From Dyella lipolytica (GTDB taxonomy: Bacteria; Pseudomonadota; Gammaproteobacteria; Xanthomonadales; Rhodanobacteraceae): 64,000 nt of DNA. Location: the NCBI RefSeq assembly GCF_030160075.1, contig NZ_BSNQ01000009.1:616295-680294 (forward strand), written 5' to 3'. A program made the position numbers and the translations under genes. Below, piece by piece: positions 25,771 through 34,389 of this stretch; within the stretch, counting starts at the first letter, position 1, and the number at the start of each line of letters is the position of its first letter. Below the pieces are notes generated by a model, which ran no database searches, had not been told where the DNA came from, and saw nothing but the letters and a program-made list of their open reading frames with translations.

Positions 25771-28700
25771 TTACCAGTCGAACTTCACGCTGAAGTCCAT
25801 GTAGCGCGGCGCTTCCGTCGACTGCGCGGTGTGGTAGACCGGGTTGTAAATATACGTGCCCGAGTTGTTTCCTCCGGCTCCGCCGCCGTTACCAATGGCG
25901 TATTGGGTGTAGTAAAGCGTCGCTTTCTGCTCGTTGAGCAGGTTATGCACTTCCCACTGCAAGGTGAGGTGCTTCTTCGCCCATTCCGGCGTGTACGTCA
26001 AACTCAGGTTGATCTGGCGAGTCCACGGTGTACGGCCACTGGAGCCACCGGGAGATCCCTCGCCGCCAAAACCCACGCCCGTCGCCGAAATAGAACTCGG
26101 CACACCACCGCAGTAGTGCTGATAGGGGCCGTTATACGCATCCGCAAAAATGGTGGAGCCAAAACCGCTCAGGCAGATGTTCGGCGCACCCGACTGAATG
26201 ATCGCGGTGGCGCTGACCATCCATTCCGGCGTAATGGTATACGCGCCAAACGCCTTGAAGGTGTGGCGATGGTCATTGGCCTGATCACCATTGGCGTATT
26301 GCATGAGGTCAGGGAAATCCCACTGCGCCGTGGTCGAACCGGAGAAAGAGCCAGTCCTCTGGTTCGTGATCTGCCCAATAGCGGTGTCGGTCGGACCTTC
26401 GGTGCTACCGTACGACTTGGAGAACAGGTAATCGACCTTGGCGTACCACTTGCCGTCCCAGCTGTGTTCCAAATAGTTTTCCAGGGCGTAGTACTTGCGC
26501 GACGGCTTCGGGAACCCAATGAAAGGTTGACCCGCCGTGTAAACCCCTTCACCCGTGTTCGGATTCCAGACCACCTGACCGCCGGGCGCATTGGCGCACG
26601 GGATGTAGTTGGTCTTGCCAGGGTTGACCAGACCAGCAGCGCAGTACGGGCTGTTGAGGTCGGTGTCATCGACGATATTGCCGAACTTCTCCCAGGTCGC
26701 CTGCGCACCCCATACCAAACCGGTATCGCCGAGCTGCTTCTGCATGCCCAGCACGTATTCGTCCTGATACGACGGCTTGAGGTTGCTCGAGGCGTAGTCG
26801 TGGACATTGCCCCTGACGCCATTCTCACCATCCGACGAGAAGAACCCTGGCGTTGTCACACCCGGAGCCAATACCGTGGGAACCACGGTCAGCCCGGTCG
26901 GAACACCATTCGAGGCGATACCTGTGTAGGTATAGACGATTTGTCCGTTGATGGAAGCTAGCGCACTGTTACGTGTGGCCAGACCCGCCGGCAACGCCAA
27001 GTAGTAACGCCCTGCGTTACCGAAGACCTTAAACGTACTGTCGCCAAACACATCCCAGCTGGCGCCGATGCGCGGCGCCCATTGCGGGCTGGTTTCCTTC
27101 AGGTAGGACTGACCGAGGGCGGTGTTTTCGAACTGATCGTTGCGCAGACCAAGGTCAAGCAACAGGTTGGGCATGACCTGCCAGCGATCTTCCACATACT
27201 GTGCCTTCTGGTTAACGCCCATCGAGGCGTCCTGATGCACCAGGTTTTGGACAACATAATTGCCGTAACCAGGGCTACCGATAAATGGCGCATTGGAGAA
27301 GGTAGACGGAGTGCCCAATACATAGCTATACGAACTGCCATTGATGATATCGGAACCGTCGTTGTCGTCTCGGTACTGAAGGTTGTCGATACCGAACTTC
27401 AGGTCGTGGCTGTCGGTGACCTTCCAATCAATGTCGACGCGCAGGTTGGTGCTCTTGGTGGTGTGGTCCGGATTGGTCTGGGATAGATCAATCAGGTTCG
27501 GGACGGTAACACCCGCCGGTATAACTACGCCGGGACCAAAAGTCACTGGAGACTGATTGCCGCCAGCCAGACTGGTGAAGTAGTCGCCCCACATCGCGCC
27601 GTATTGCACTTCGAGCGTGAGATTGTCGGTGATGTACGAGGTGTACTTCAGGATACCGATCTTGTAGGTATCTTTGGTCAAGATGCCTGGACCGTAAAAG
27701 TTGGCGACTTTCTGGTTCGTGTAGTCGTAGTTATAGAAGTTGTTGGTGGTCTCGTTGCTCTGGCTTTGGACGCCCGTCAACTCCAACACGTTGCTGTCGT
27801 TGATGTTCCAGTCCAACTTGCCGTACAGCTTGGGGCTGCTGGTACCCGTCGATTGCCAGTAACCCTGCGGCGACGTGACGCCAAAAGCCGGCAAGCCGCC
27901 CTGGCTGCTGTCGTGCTGCCATTCGGCAGTGACGAAGAAGAACAGTTTGTCCTTGATCAGCGGGCCGCTGAGGTAGGCGTCATACACGTTCGACCAGTCG
28001 CTGTTCTGCTTTCTGCCGGTTTCGATCTTGCCGTAACCGGGAGCATAGGCCGTGGTGCCTTGGGTGGAGGCCAGATATGGAACACCGGCGTTGTTCACTG
28101 CACCCACCGGCGTCAGCGGATTGTTGTAATGAATGTTGTCGTAGCTGCTTTCGGCCCAGGACGGACGGTAAGACACATACACGCCGGCATGCCACTCGTT
28201 GCTACCGCGCGCGCCAATTTGGCTGATCACGCCACCGGTCGAACGGCCGTATTCGGGGCCATAACCGGAGGTGATGGTCTGCTGCTCGGCAATGGCCCAG
28301 TACGGCAGCGCAACACCACCCGCGCCACCGATCGGATCGGTGGTATTGAAACCGTTGAGGTAATAAGCGTTTTCCACGACGCTGTTGCCGCCAAAAGAAA
28401 GCAACGGCGTACCGGTCGGACCCGTGCCGAGACTGGAGCCACCCTGGTTTACACCGGGGGCCAGCAGCGCAATGGCTTCAGCACTGTGAGCCAACGGCAA
28501 AGTCTTCAACTGCTGCGCAGTGATCACCGAGGTCTGGCGGGTGGAGGACACGTCGATCGCCGGCACCGAGTTGGCCGTAACCGTGACGGTGGAGAGGTTT
28601 TGCGCGTTCTTCTCCGAGGCAGCAGCAGCGGCAAACGGCACGTTCGTGCCGCCAGACACGCTTACCTGCACATGGTTCTGCGTAGCCACCACGCTGCCGT

Positions 28701-28977
28701 TCTGCACCAGCGACACGGTGTAGTCGCCCACCGGCAACTGGTTGGCGCCGTAGCGGCCATCGCTGCCGACTGCTACTTCGCGGGTCAGGCCAGTCTGGCT
28801 GTTGACGATACGAACCGTCTCACCAGCCGATACCGGCGCGGTACCAAACACGGAACCGGTCGTGGACTGTGCAAGCACCTGTCCGGAAAAGCCAAAGCCC
28901 ATGGCGACTGCCACGGCCAACGCAGTGTGACGCACCGGCATCCGCTTGGATGCAGGCGCAAACTTTTTAGTACTCAT
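25771..28977 (-). CDS. Oar-like TonB-dependent outer-membrane receptor
   Basis: A 1068-residue outer-membrane transporter. After a signal peptide (start MSTKKFAPASKRMPVRHTAL, cleavage near VLAQ) comes a carboxypeptidase-regulatory-like Ig domain (about 35-120, TTGSVFGTAPVSAGETVRIV), then a plug with VTVTANSVPAIDVSS and ITAQQLKTLPLAHSAEAIAL, then a beta barrel ending in the aromatic strand YMDFSVKFDW. Such Oar/CarboxypepD_reg receptors take up peptides, proteins or polysaccharides using TonB energy. The start at 28977 has GGGGAG eight bases upstream. It is preceded by an AT-rich 345-base region and faces the sulfotransferase gene. The ligand is unknown; the plug lacks motifs that would identify it. 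Confidence 0.93.
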   Translation of the reverse strand: MSTKKFAPASKRMPVRHTALAVAVAMGFGFSGQVLAQSTTGSVFGTAPVSAGETVRIVNSQTGLTREVAVGSDGRYGANQLPVGDYTVSLVQNGSVVATQNHVQVSVSGGTNVPFAAAAASEKNAQNLSTVTVTANSVPAIDVSSTRQTSVITAQQLKTLPLAHSAEAIALLAPGVNQGGSSLGTGPTGTPLLSFGGNSVVENAYYLNGFNTTDPIGGAGGVALPYWAIAEQQTITSGYGPEYGRSTGGVISQIGARGSNEWHAGVYVSYRPSWAESSYDNIHYNNPLTPVGAVNNAGVPYLASTQGTTAYAPGYGKIETGRKQNSDWSNVYDAYLSGPLIKDKLFFFVTAEWQHDSSQGGLPAFGVTSPQGYWQSTGTSSPKLYGKLDWNINDSNVLELTGVQSQSNETTNNFYNYDYTNQKVANFYGPGILTKDTYKIGILKYTSYITDNLTLEVQYGAMWGDYFTSLAGGNQSPVTFGPGVVIPAGVTVPNLIDLSQTNPDHTTKSTNLRVDIDWKVTDSHDLKFGIDNLQYRDDNDGSDIINGSSYSYVLGTPSTFSNAPFIGSPGYGNYVVQNLVHQDASMGVNQKAQYVEDRWQVMPNLLLDLGLRNDQFENTALGQSYLKETSPQWAPRIGASWDVFGDSTFKVFGNAGRYYLALPAGLATRNSALASINGQIVYTYTGIASNGVPTGLTVVPTVLAPGVTTPGFFSSDGENGVRGNVHDYASSNLKPSYQDEYVLGMQKQLGDTGLVWGAQATWEKFGNIVDDTDLNSPYCAAGLVNPGKTNYIPCANAPGGQVVWNPNTGEGVYTAGQPFIGFPKPSRKYYALENYLEHSWDGKWYAKVDYLFSKSYGSTEGPTDTAIGQITNQRTGSFSGSTTAQWDFPDLMQYANGDQANDHRHTFKAFGAYTITPEWMVSATAIIQSGAPNICLSGFGSTIFADAYNGPYQHYCGGVPSSISATGVGFGGEGSPGGSSGRTPWTRQINLSLTYTPEWAKKHLTLQWEVHNLLNEQKATLYYTQYAIGNGGGAGGNNSGTYIYNPVYHTAQSTEAPRYMDFSVKFDW

Positions 28978-29322
28978 GTAGTAAAACTCCCCAGCGGCAA
29001 GTATTTCCAAAAGAGATAAAAAACTGCCGACGCTACCCTTACCCAGTTTGGCGCTTACGACCAAACCAGGTGGCCGACGGCTTTTATCTTCCCCATCCCC
29101 TACAAATTGCCTAGACAGCCAAACATTGACTTAACACGTGTTTAGCAATTTGTTCCCATGAACATAAGGGTCCAAATAACAAAAAGTCAACGGCAATAAC
29201 TTGCGATCCTATAGCAAAAAAATACGACGTAAGAAAATGCCTGTAACCCCTTACAAGCGGTCGGAAATATCCCCGCGTATGCGTCAGGCTCACCAGGATC
29301 CTGCGTCAGGGAATGAAACCCT
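28978..29322 (-). promoter_or_regulatory. AT-rich spacer upstream of the receptor gene
   Basis: This 345-base spacer carries no gene that I can support. It is markedly more AT-rich than its surroundings, notably 29100-29240. It contains a 10-bp palindrome AACACGTGTT at 29133-29142, nested within arms AAATTGC (29104-29110) and GCAATTT (29145-29151). These could be an operator for the receptor promoter, with transcription toward lower coordinates. The leader next to the start (28978-29060) is unremarkable. No further element was recognised. Confidence 0.4.
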
Positions 29323-30111
29323 TCAGTCCCCAAATTCATCTTCGAAGCGCAGATGCTTCACGCTGCGCCCGTTACGTCGGACCAGCTTCAGGGCTTCGAT
29401 GCCGATGCGGATATGCGCATCCACAAACGCTGCCGTAACACTGCGGTCGCTGAGTTCGGTCTTCACGCCCTCGGGGATCATCGGCTGGTCGGAGACAAGC
29501 AGCAGGGCGCCACAGGGAATGCCGTTGGCGAAACCGGCCGCGAAGATCGTGGCGGTTTCCATGTCCACCGCCATGCAGCGGGTGCGGCGCAGGTATTCCT
29601 TGAAGGTATCGTCGTGCTCCCACACGCGGCGGTTGGTGGTGTAGACCGTGCCGGTCCAGTAGTCATGCCCCATGTCGCGGATCATGGTGGAGACGCCGCG
29701 CTGCAATTGGAACGCGGGCAGTGCCGGCACTTCGGGCGGAAGGTAGTCGTTGCTCGTGCCTTCGCCGCGAATAGCGGCGATCGGTAGCACGAGGTCACCG
29801 AGTTTGTTCTTCTTTTTCACACCGCCGCACTTACCCAGAAACAATGTGGCACTGGGTCGTATGGCGCCCAATAGATCCATGACGGTAGCGGCGTTGGGAC
29901 TGCCCATGCCGAAGTTGATTATCGTGATGCCGTCGGCCGTCGCGTTGGGCATGGGCCGATCACGGCCCTGCACTTCCACACCATGCCATTCCGCGAACAG
30001 ATCGACGTAATGGCCGAAATTGGTAAGCAGGATATGCGGGCCGAACTGCTCAAGCGGAATGCCGGTATAGCGCGGCAACCAGTTGGTGACGATCTCGTGT
30101 TTGGTCTTCAT
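29323..30111 (-). CDS. amn: AMP nucleosidase, short catalytic form
   Basis: A 262-residue enzyme that hydrolyses AMP to adenine and ribose 5-phosphate. It matches the catalytic nucleoside-phosphorylase-like domain of E. coli Amn (484 residues) and lacks that protein's N-terminal regulatory domain, as in other short AMP nucleosidases. Recognisable parts are INFGMGSPNAATVMDLL, FLGKCGGVKKKNKLGDLVLP, AVDMETATIFAAGFAN (ribose-binding Glu) and LLVSDQPMIPEGVKT, whose Asp fits the adenine site. The start at 30111 (MKTKHEIVTNW) has GAG nearby; longer versions lack support. It lies alone between the receptor region and the DegV gene, which diverges from it across 230 bases. Confidence 0.88.
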   Translation of the reverse strand: MKTKHEIVTNWLPRYTGIPLEQFGPHILLTNFGHYVDLFAEWHGVEVQGRDRPMPNATADGITIINFGMGSPNAATVMDLLGAIRPSATLFLGKCGGVKKKNKLGDLVLPIAAIRGEGTSNDYLPPEVPALPAFQLQRGVSTMIRDMGHDYWTGTVYTTNRRVWEHDDTFKEYLRRTRCMAVDMETATIFAAGFANGIPCGALLLVSDQPMIPEGVKTELSDRSVTAAFVDAHIRIGIEALKLVRRNGRSVKHLRFEDEFGD

Positions 30112-30341
30112 AAGAGCTCTTGCGTTAAGCACAGCAAACCTTCGCTGTGAATGACCGGCACCGCCACAGCGGCACGATGCCAAAACCTAAGATGCGTCCA
30201 TCTTAGAGCCTGTTCGCGATACGCAGCATGGCTCCTATGCAACACGTCGCAAAGCCATTGAACCTTGGCGCAGTGCGACAATCACATAGCGTAACCGCGT
30301 GCTATGTTCGGCGCGCACGATTGAAGTGAGGGATGGGCACT

Positions 30342-31286
30342 ATGCGAATGGGTTTGGCTATCGATGCCTCCTGCGATCTGCCGCAGGAATTTCTGCAGCA
30401 GCACGACATCGCCGTCATGCCTATTGCGGTACGCGTCGACAACTCCTCTTTCAAAGACAACCGCGACCCTGCCGAAGTGCAGCGCTTCCTAAGCCTGAAA
30501 CTGGGCAGCCGCAGTCACTCCGCCGAGACCGAGCCCTGCTCGGTGGAAGACGTGCAAAAGCTGTTCCTGGAAAAGCTGGTGCTGGAAAAGGACTGCGTGT
30601 TCTGCCTCACGATCACCGCCACGCGCAGCCCCATCTACGACCATGTGGTCAAGGCCAGCTTCGGAGTGCTCAAGCATTACCGGCAAGTGCGCGAACCGGC
30701 CGGCATCACTGGCCCGTTCCTGATGCGCGTGATGGATACGCGCAGTTTATTTGCCGGCTCCGCGCCCTGCGTAGTCGAAGCCGTGCGCCTGATGCAGGCC
30801 AACGAAACGCCTGCGGCGATTCGCGAACGGCTCGCCTATATCGCCGAGAACTCCTACGGCTACATGCTGCCGCGCGACCTTTACTACTTGCGCGCGCGCG
30901 CCAAGAAAAAGGGTGACCGCAGCGTCGGCCTTTTCAGTGCCGTGCTGGGCTCCACCCTCGATATCAAACCGCTGCTGCGCGGCTACCGCGGCGACACCAC
31001 GCCGGTGGGCAAGGTGCGCGGTTGGGAGCACGGTTGCGAAACGCTGTTCAACTACGCTGCCGATCGTGTGCGTGCAGGTCTGCTGGTACCGGTTATGTGC
31101 ACGGCCTATGGCGGTGATCTTTCCGAGCTGCCGACATTGCCGGGCTACGCCAAGCTGGCCGAAGCCTGCCAGGAATGTGGCGTCACCTTGATGCAGGCGC
31201 CGATGAGTATCACCGGCATGGTCAACGTCGGCGAAGGCGCGGTCACCGTCGGTTTCGCGGCCGAAGAACATACCGTCGAGTTTTGA
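30342..31286 (+). CDS. DegV family fatty-acid-binding protein
   Basis: A 314-residue cytoplasmic protein of the DegV (FakB-like) fold. The lipid-head binding signatures are seen: LAIDASCDLPQEF at the start, CLTITATRSPIYDHV near 90-105, and VMDTRSLFAGSAPCVVEA near 133-150. In Firmicutes FakB proteins present fatty acids to the FakA kinase; a kinase partner is not in this window, so the function in this organism remains open. The start is uncertain: ATGs at 30333, 30342 and 30348 are all in frame; GAGG spacing favours 30342. Confidence 0.82.
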   Translation: MRMGLAIDASCDLPQEFLQQHDIAVMPIAVRVDNSSFKDNRDPAEVQRFLSLKLGSRSHSAETEPCSVEDVQKLFLEKLVLEKDCVFCLTITATRSPIYDHVVKASFGVLKHYRQVREPAGITGPFLMRVMDTRSLFAGSAPCVVEAVRLMQANETPAAIRERLAYIAENSYGYMLPRDLYYLRARAKKKGDRSVGLFSAVLGSTLDIKPLLRGYRGDTTPVGKVRGWEHGCETLFNYAADRVRAGLLVPVMCTAYGGDLSELPTLPGYAKLAEACQECGVTLMQAPMSITGMVNVGEGAVTVGFAAEEHTVEF

Positions 31287-31307
31287 GCGGGCACACCGCG
31301 GGTGACG

Positions 31308-32090
31308 TCAGAACCCGTAGTTGATAAAGCCGCCGTCCACGGCCAATACCTGGCCAGTGATGTAGCTGGCAGCTGGTAGACATAAGAAAGCAATGGCCGC
31401 GGCTACTTCTTCCGGCTCGCCGATGCGCCGCAGCGGCGTGCGGTCGAGTACCTCGTCGAGATAATCGGCATCCGCCAACGCCGGTTCGGAGCGCTGAGTG
31501 CGGATGTACCACGGCGCCACCGCATTCACGCGGATACCGTCGATCGCCCACTCGGCGGCAAGGTTGCGGGTGAGCTGATGCAAAGCAGCCTTGGTCATGC
31601 CGTAAGGCGAGCCGGTGCGCACGTGCGTCATACCGGACACCGAGCCCACATTCACGATAGCCGCATTCGGATGTTGAACCAGTTGCGGGTGCGCAAGCCG
31701 GCACATTTCGTAGGCTGAAAACAGATTCTGCTCGAAGATGTCGCGATATTCGTCCGTGCTGTAATCGAGCGTGGCCATCGGCTGATTCCCGCCGGCGTTG
31801 TTGACCAGGATTGACAACGGCATGCCCAGGTCGGCAATCCAGTCGAACACCGCAAGGCGCTCTTCCGCTTCACTGACGTCGGCAGCAAAGGCCAACACAT
31901 CGATGCCGGGATAATCGTCCGTCAATTCCACGCAGACTTGCTCGAGATAATCCTCGTCGCGTGCCACCAGCAACAGGTTGGCACCCAGTCCGGCGAGCTC
32001 GCGCGCCGCAGCATAGCCGATGCCTTTGCTGGCGCCGGTGATCAAAGCGGTGTGGCCTTGTAGCTGCCAGGCATCGATGCGGCTGTTCAT
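31308..32090 (-). CDS. SDR oxidoreductase, tropinone-reductase-like
   Basis: A 260-residue classical short-chain dehydrogenase/reductase. TGASKGIGYAAAREL is the nucleotide motif, with VARDEDYLEQV after strand 2 suggesting NADP preference (R after the strand). NNAGG, the catalytic Ser in VGSVSGM, and SPYGMTKAALHQL with the Tyr-x-x-x-Lys pair are all present. The C-terminus ends GGFINYGF, as in tropinone-reductase-like and glucose-dehydrogenase-like members. Substrate unknown. It is convergent with the DegV gene and reads away from the small lipoprotein gene at 32171. Confidence 0.9.
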   Translation of the reverse strand: MNSRIDAWQLQGHTALITGASKGIGYAAARELAGLGANLLLVARDEDYLEQVCVELTDDYPGIDVLAFAADVSEAEERLAVFDWIADLGMPLSILVNNAGGNQPMATLDYSTDEYRDIFEQNLFSAYEMCRLAHPQLVQHPNAAIVNVGSVSGMTHVRTGSPYGMTKAALHQLTRNLAAEWAIDGIRVNAVAPWYIRTQRSEPALADADYLDEVLDRTPLRRIGEPEEVAAAIAFLCLPAASYITGQVLAVDGGFINYGF

Positions 32091-32170
32091 GCGCGCAGCT
32101 TACACGAACGACTTGTCTGGAGGGCAGCGCGGCGTGACACTGCATGTTGCCGCCGCGAGAAGCCACCACC

Positions 32171-32386
32171 ATGAAAACCATCCCAGCACTGCTCTGCCTT
32201 TTTGCCCTTGCCGCCTGCAGCAACAAACCACCCGCGCCGGAGTCGGACCCCAAGGCCGCCACCGCGCAGCCGGCCGCACCGTGGGATGCGATGAAGCAAG
32301 ATGAGCAGCGCGCCAAGGACGTGCAAAAGATAGTCGATAAGCAAGCTGCCGATCAGAACAAGCAGATCGAGCAGCAGACGCAGTGA
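32171..32386 (+). CDS. small lipoprotein
   Basis: A 71-residue lipoprotein: MKTIPALLCLFALAAC with lipobox ALAAC then SNKPPAPE. The mature peptide has a short Pro/Ala linker and a charged helix rich in Lys, Asp and Gln (DEQRAKDVQKIVDKQAADQ) likely to be a coiled coil. The start at 32171 (MKTIPALL) is preferred to the ATG at 32144 as it begins the signal sequence. It resembles the many small unassigned lipoproteins of this lineage. It sits between the SDR gene (divergent) and sppA (convergent). Confidence 0.7.
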   Translation: MKTIPALLCLFALAACSNKPPAPESDPKAATAQPAAPWDAMKQDEQRAKDVQKIVDKQAADQNKQIEQQTQ

Positions 32387-32450
32387 CTGCTTGTGTTTGG
32401 ACGTCTGTACGTCTCATGTGCTGCGCGCCGAAGATCGCCGCGCGGCCCGG

Positions 32451-34334
32451 TCAATGTGGCGAACAGAAGCAGTACGAATACACGTTCGGCCTGCCGGCTT
32501 GCGCCGTACGCAGCATCTGCAATTCCGGTGCAAGCATCGGCAACTGCGCAACCCAGCTAGGCAGCTTCACACCGTAGTTCTGCATGGTCGAGACCATGAC
32601 ATTCTGGTTGAGGCTGACAATGAAGCGCTCGAAGGCGCCCAAGGGTTGTTCCTGGTAGCGCACGGAATAATCCTTGCCCAGCCGCGCCAGGTCGGCCGCC
32701 TGCGCAACGGCGGCATCGAGTCCGCCGAGCTGGTCGACCAACCCGCGCTGGTGCGCCTGATCGCCAGTCCACACGCGGCCCTGCGCAATAGCATCGATGG
32801 CGGCGTAATCCTTGCCGCGCGCCTGCGCCACGCCGCCCACGAAATCGTGGTAACCCTTGTTGATGATCGACTGAATCACCGTACCGACCTTGGGATCGAG
32901 CGGACGGCTGATATCGAACGCGCCCGCCAGCGGCGTAGTACCGACACCGTCGCTGCTGATGCCGAGTTTGCTCAACGCATTGGGCACCGTGTAGTACATG
33001 CCGAAGATGCCGATCGAACCGGTGATGGTGTTGGGTTCGGCGTAAATCTTGTCGGCATTCATCGAGATCCAGTAGCCGCCGCTAGCTGCCACGTCACCCA
33101 TCGACACCACTACCGGGATGCCCGCTTCTCGCGTCTGCGCCACTTCACGCCGGATTTCTTCGGCCGCATACACTTCGCCGCCCGGCGAATTCACGCGCAA
33201 CACCAGCGCCTTGGTACGTTTGTCTTCGCGCGCACTGCGGATCAACGCGGCAGTGGATTCACCGCCGATCGAACCCGCCGGCTGCTCCCCCGCAGAAATC
33301 TCACCTTCTGCCACCACTACCGTGACGCCGGAACCACTCAGCTTGTTGCGGCTGGGCACGTTGGCGACATAACGATCCATGCCGACCCCGCGGAAACCGT
33401 GCCCGTCCTTGCCAGCGGGAACGCCTTGCGAACGCAGCATCTCGATGAGTTGCTCGCGCGTGGCCAGGCCATCGATCAGATGCTCATCCAGCGCAAGCTT
33501 GGCGAGATCGCCCTGTGTCGTCGCGATGCGGTCCGGCAGATCGTCGATATCGGCACGCAGCACGGCGGGATCGAGCTTGCGAAGTTTAGCCACATCGTTG
33601 ATGTAGCTATCCCACAAACCACCCATCCAGTAACTGTCGGCCTCTTTGGATTCCGGCGAGGCATGGTTGAGGATGAACGGTTCGGCCGCGCTTTTGAACT
33701 GGCCCACTCGGAACAGATGGACGTCAACGCCCAATTTGTCGAGCAGGTCTTTGTAGAACAAACGGTAGTCGGACAGGCCCGTAATAAGCACGCCGCCCTT
33801 TGGATCGAGCAGGATGCGATCGGCATGCGCTGCCAGGTAGTACTGGTATTGATCCAGACTCGATGCCCACACCATGACCGGTTTACCGGCGGTACGAAAA
33901 CGATCCAGTGCTGCGCCGACTTCGCTCAATGCGGCAAATCCGCCACTCTGCAATTGAGCCGGATCGAGCACGATGCGCGTGATGCGCGAATCCTTGGCCG
34001 CCGCATCGATGGCACCGGTCAGGTCGCGCAGCTGCACTTCTTTCGGTTCGTTGCCGGAGAGTTTGGACAACGCGCGCTGCATCGGGTTGATGCTGTATTG
34101 CTCGACTAGCCGCCCTTCCGGCCGCAGCACCAGCACGCTGCTGTCCTGGATGTCATTAAGGTGACTGGCCGCTCCGACACCCAGCATCAGCAACAGCAGC
34201 AGGAACAAGAAGCCGAAGAACACCACGTTGATGATGACCAGCCTGACGACATTGATCCCGCGCCCGAATACGCGCAGGACTGCCCAGAATCCGTTCGACT
34301 GCGGCGACTGGCGCATGGGCGGTGGTGTCGGCAT
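32451..34334 (-). CDS. sppA: signal peptide peptidase A (protease IV, 67-kDa type)
   Basis: A 627-residue inner-membrane protease that degrades cleaved signal peptides. One N-terminal transmembrane anchor spans about residues 30-54 (VRLVIINVVFFGFLFLLLLL). The general-base Lys is K214 in RVGQFKSAAEPF, in the N-terminal repeat, and the nucleophile is S418 in GDVAASGGYWIS, in the C-terminal repeat, the split Ser/Lys dyad known from E. coli SppA. The length is that of the long form (E. coli 618). GGAG is found about twelve bases before the start. It is followed by the convergent small lipoprotein gene and transcribed away from the MATE gene region. Confidence 0.95.
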   Translation of the reverse strand: MPTPPPMRQSPQSNGFWAVLRVFGRGINVVRLVIINVVFFGFLFLLLLLMLGVGAASHLNDIQDSSVLVLRPEGRLVEQYSINPMQRALSKLSGNEPKEVQLRDLTGAIDAAAKDSRITRIVLDPAQLQSGGFAALSEVGAALDRFRTAGKPVMVWASSLDQYQYYLAAHADRILLDPKGGVLITGLSDYRLFYKDLLDKLGVDVHLFRVGQFKSAAEPFILNHASPESKEADSYWMGGLWDSYINDVAKLRKLDPAVLRADIDDLPDRIATTQGDLAKLALDEHLIDGLATREQLIEMLRSQGVPAGKDGHGFRGVGMDRYVANVPSRNKLSGSGVTVVVAEGEISAGEQPAGSIGGESTAALIRSAREDKRTKALVLRVNSPGGEVYAAEEIRREVAQTREAGIPVVVSMGDVAASGGYWISMNADKIYAEPNTITGSIGIFGMYYTVPNALSKLGISSDGVGTTPLAGAFDISRPLDPKVGTVIQSIINKGYHDFVGGVAQARGKDYAAIDAIAQGRVWTGDQAHQRGLVDQLGGLDAAVAQAADLARLGKDYSVRYQEQPLGAFERFIVSLNQNVMVSTMQNYGVKLPSWVAQLPMLAPELQMLRTAQAGRPNVYSYCFCSPH

Positions 34335-34389
34335 AGATCTACGCGCTCCTCGTGATTACCCGCCAGCGTAACCTTTCAGGCGCCGCCGG

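Noticed and set aside
27604-29019. A 471-codon plus-strand open frame over the receptor gene
   Set aside because: Opposes the receptor's signal peptide, plug and barrel; no domain found.
32391-34109. A 572-codon plus-strand open frame over sppA
   Set aside because: It is the complement of a clear SppA with both catalytic residues; composition is that of a shadow frame.
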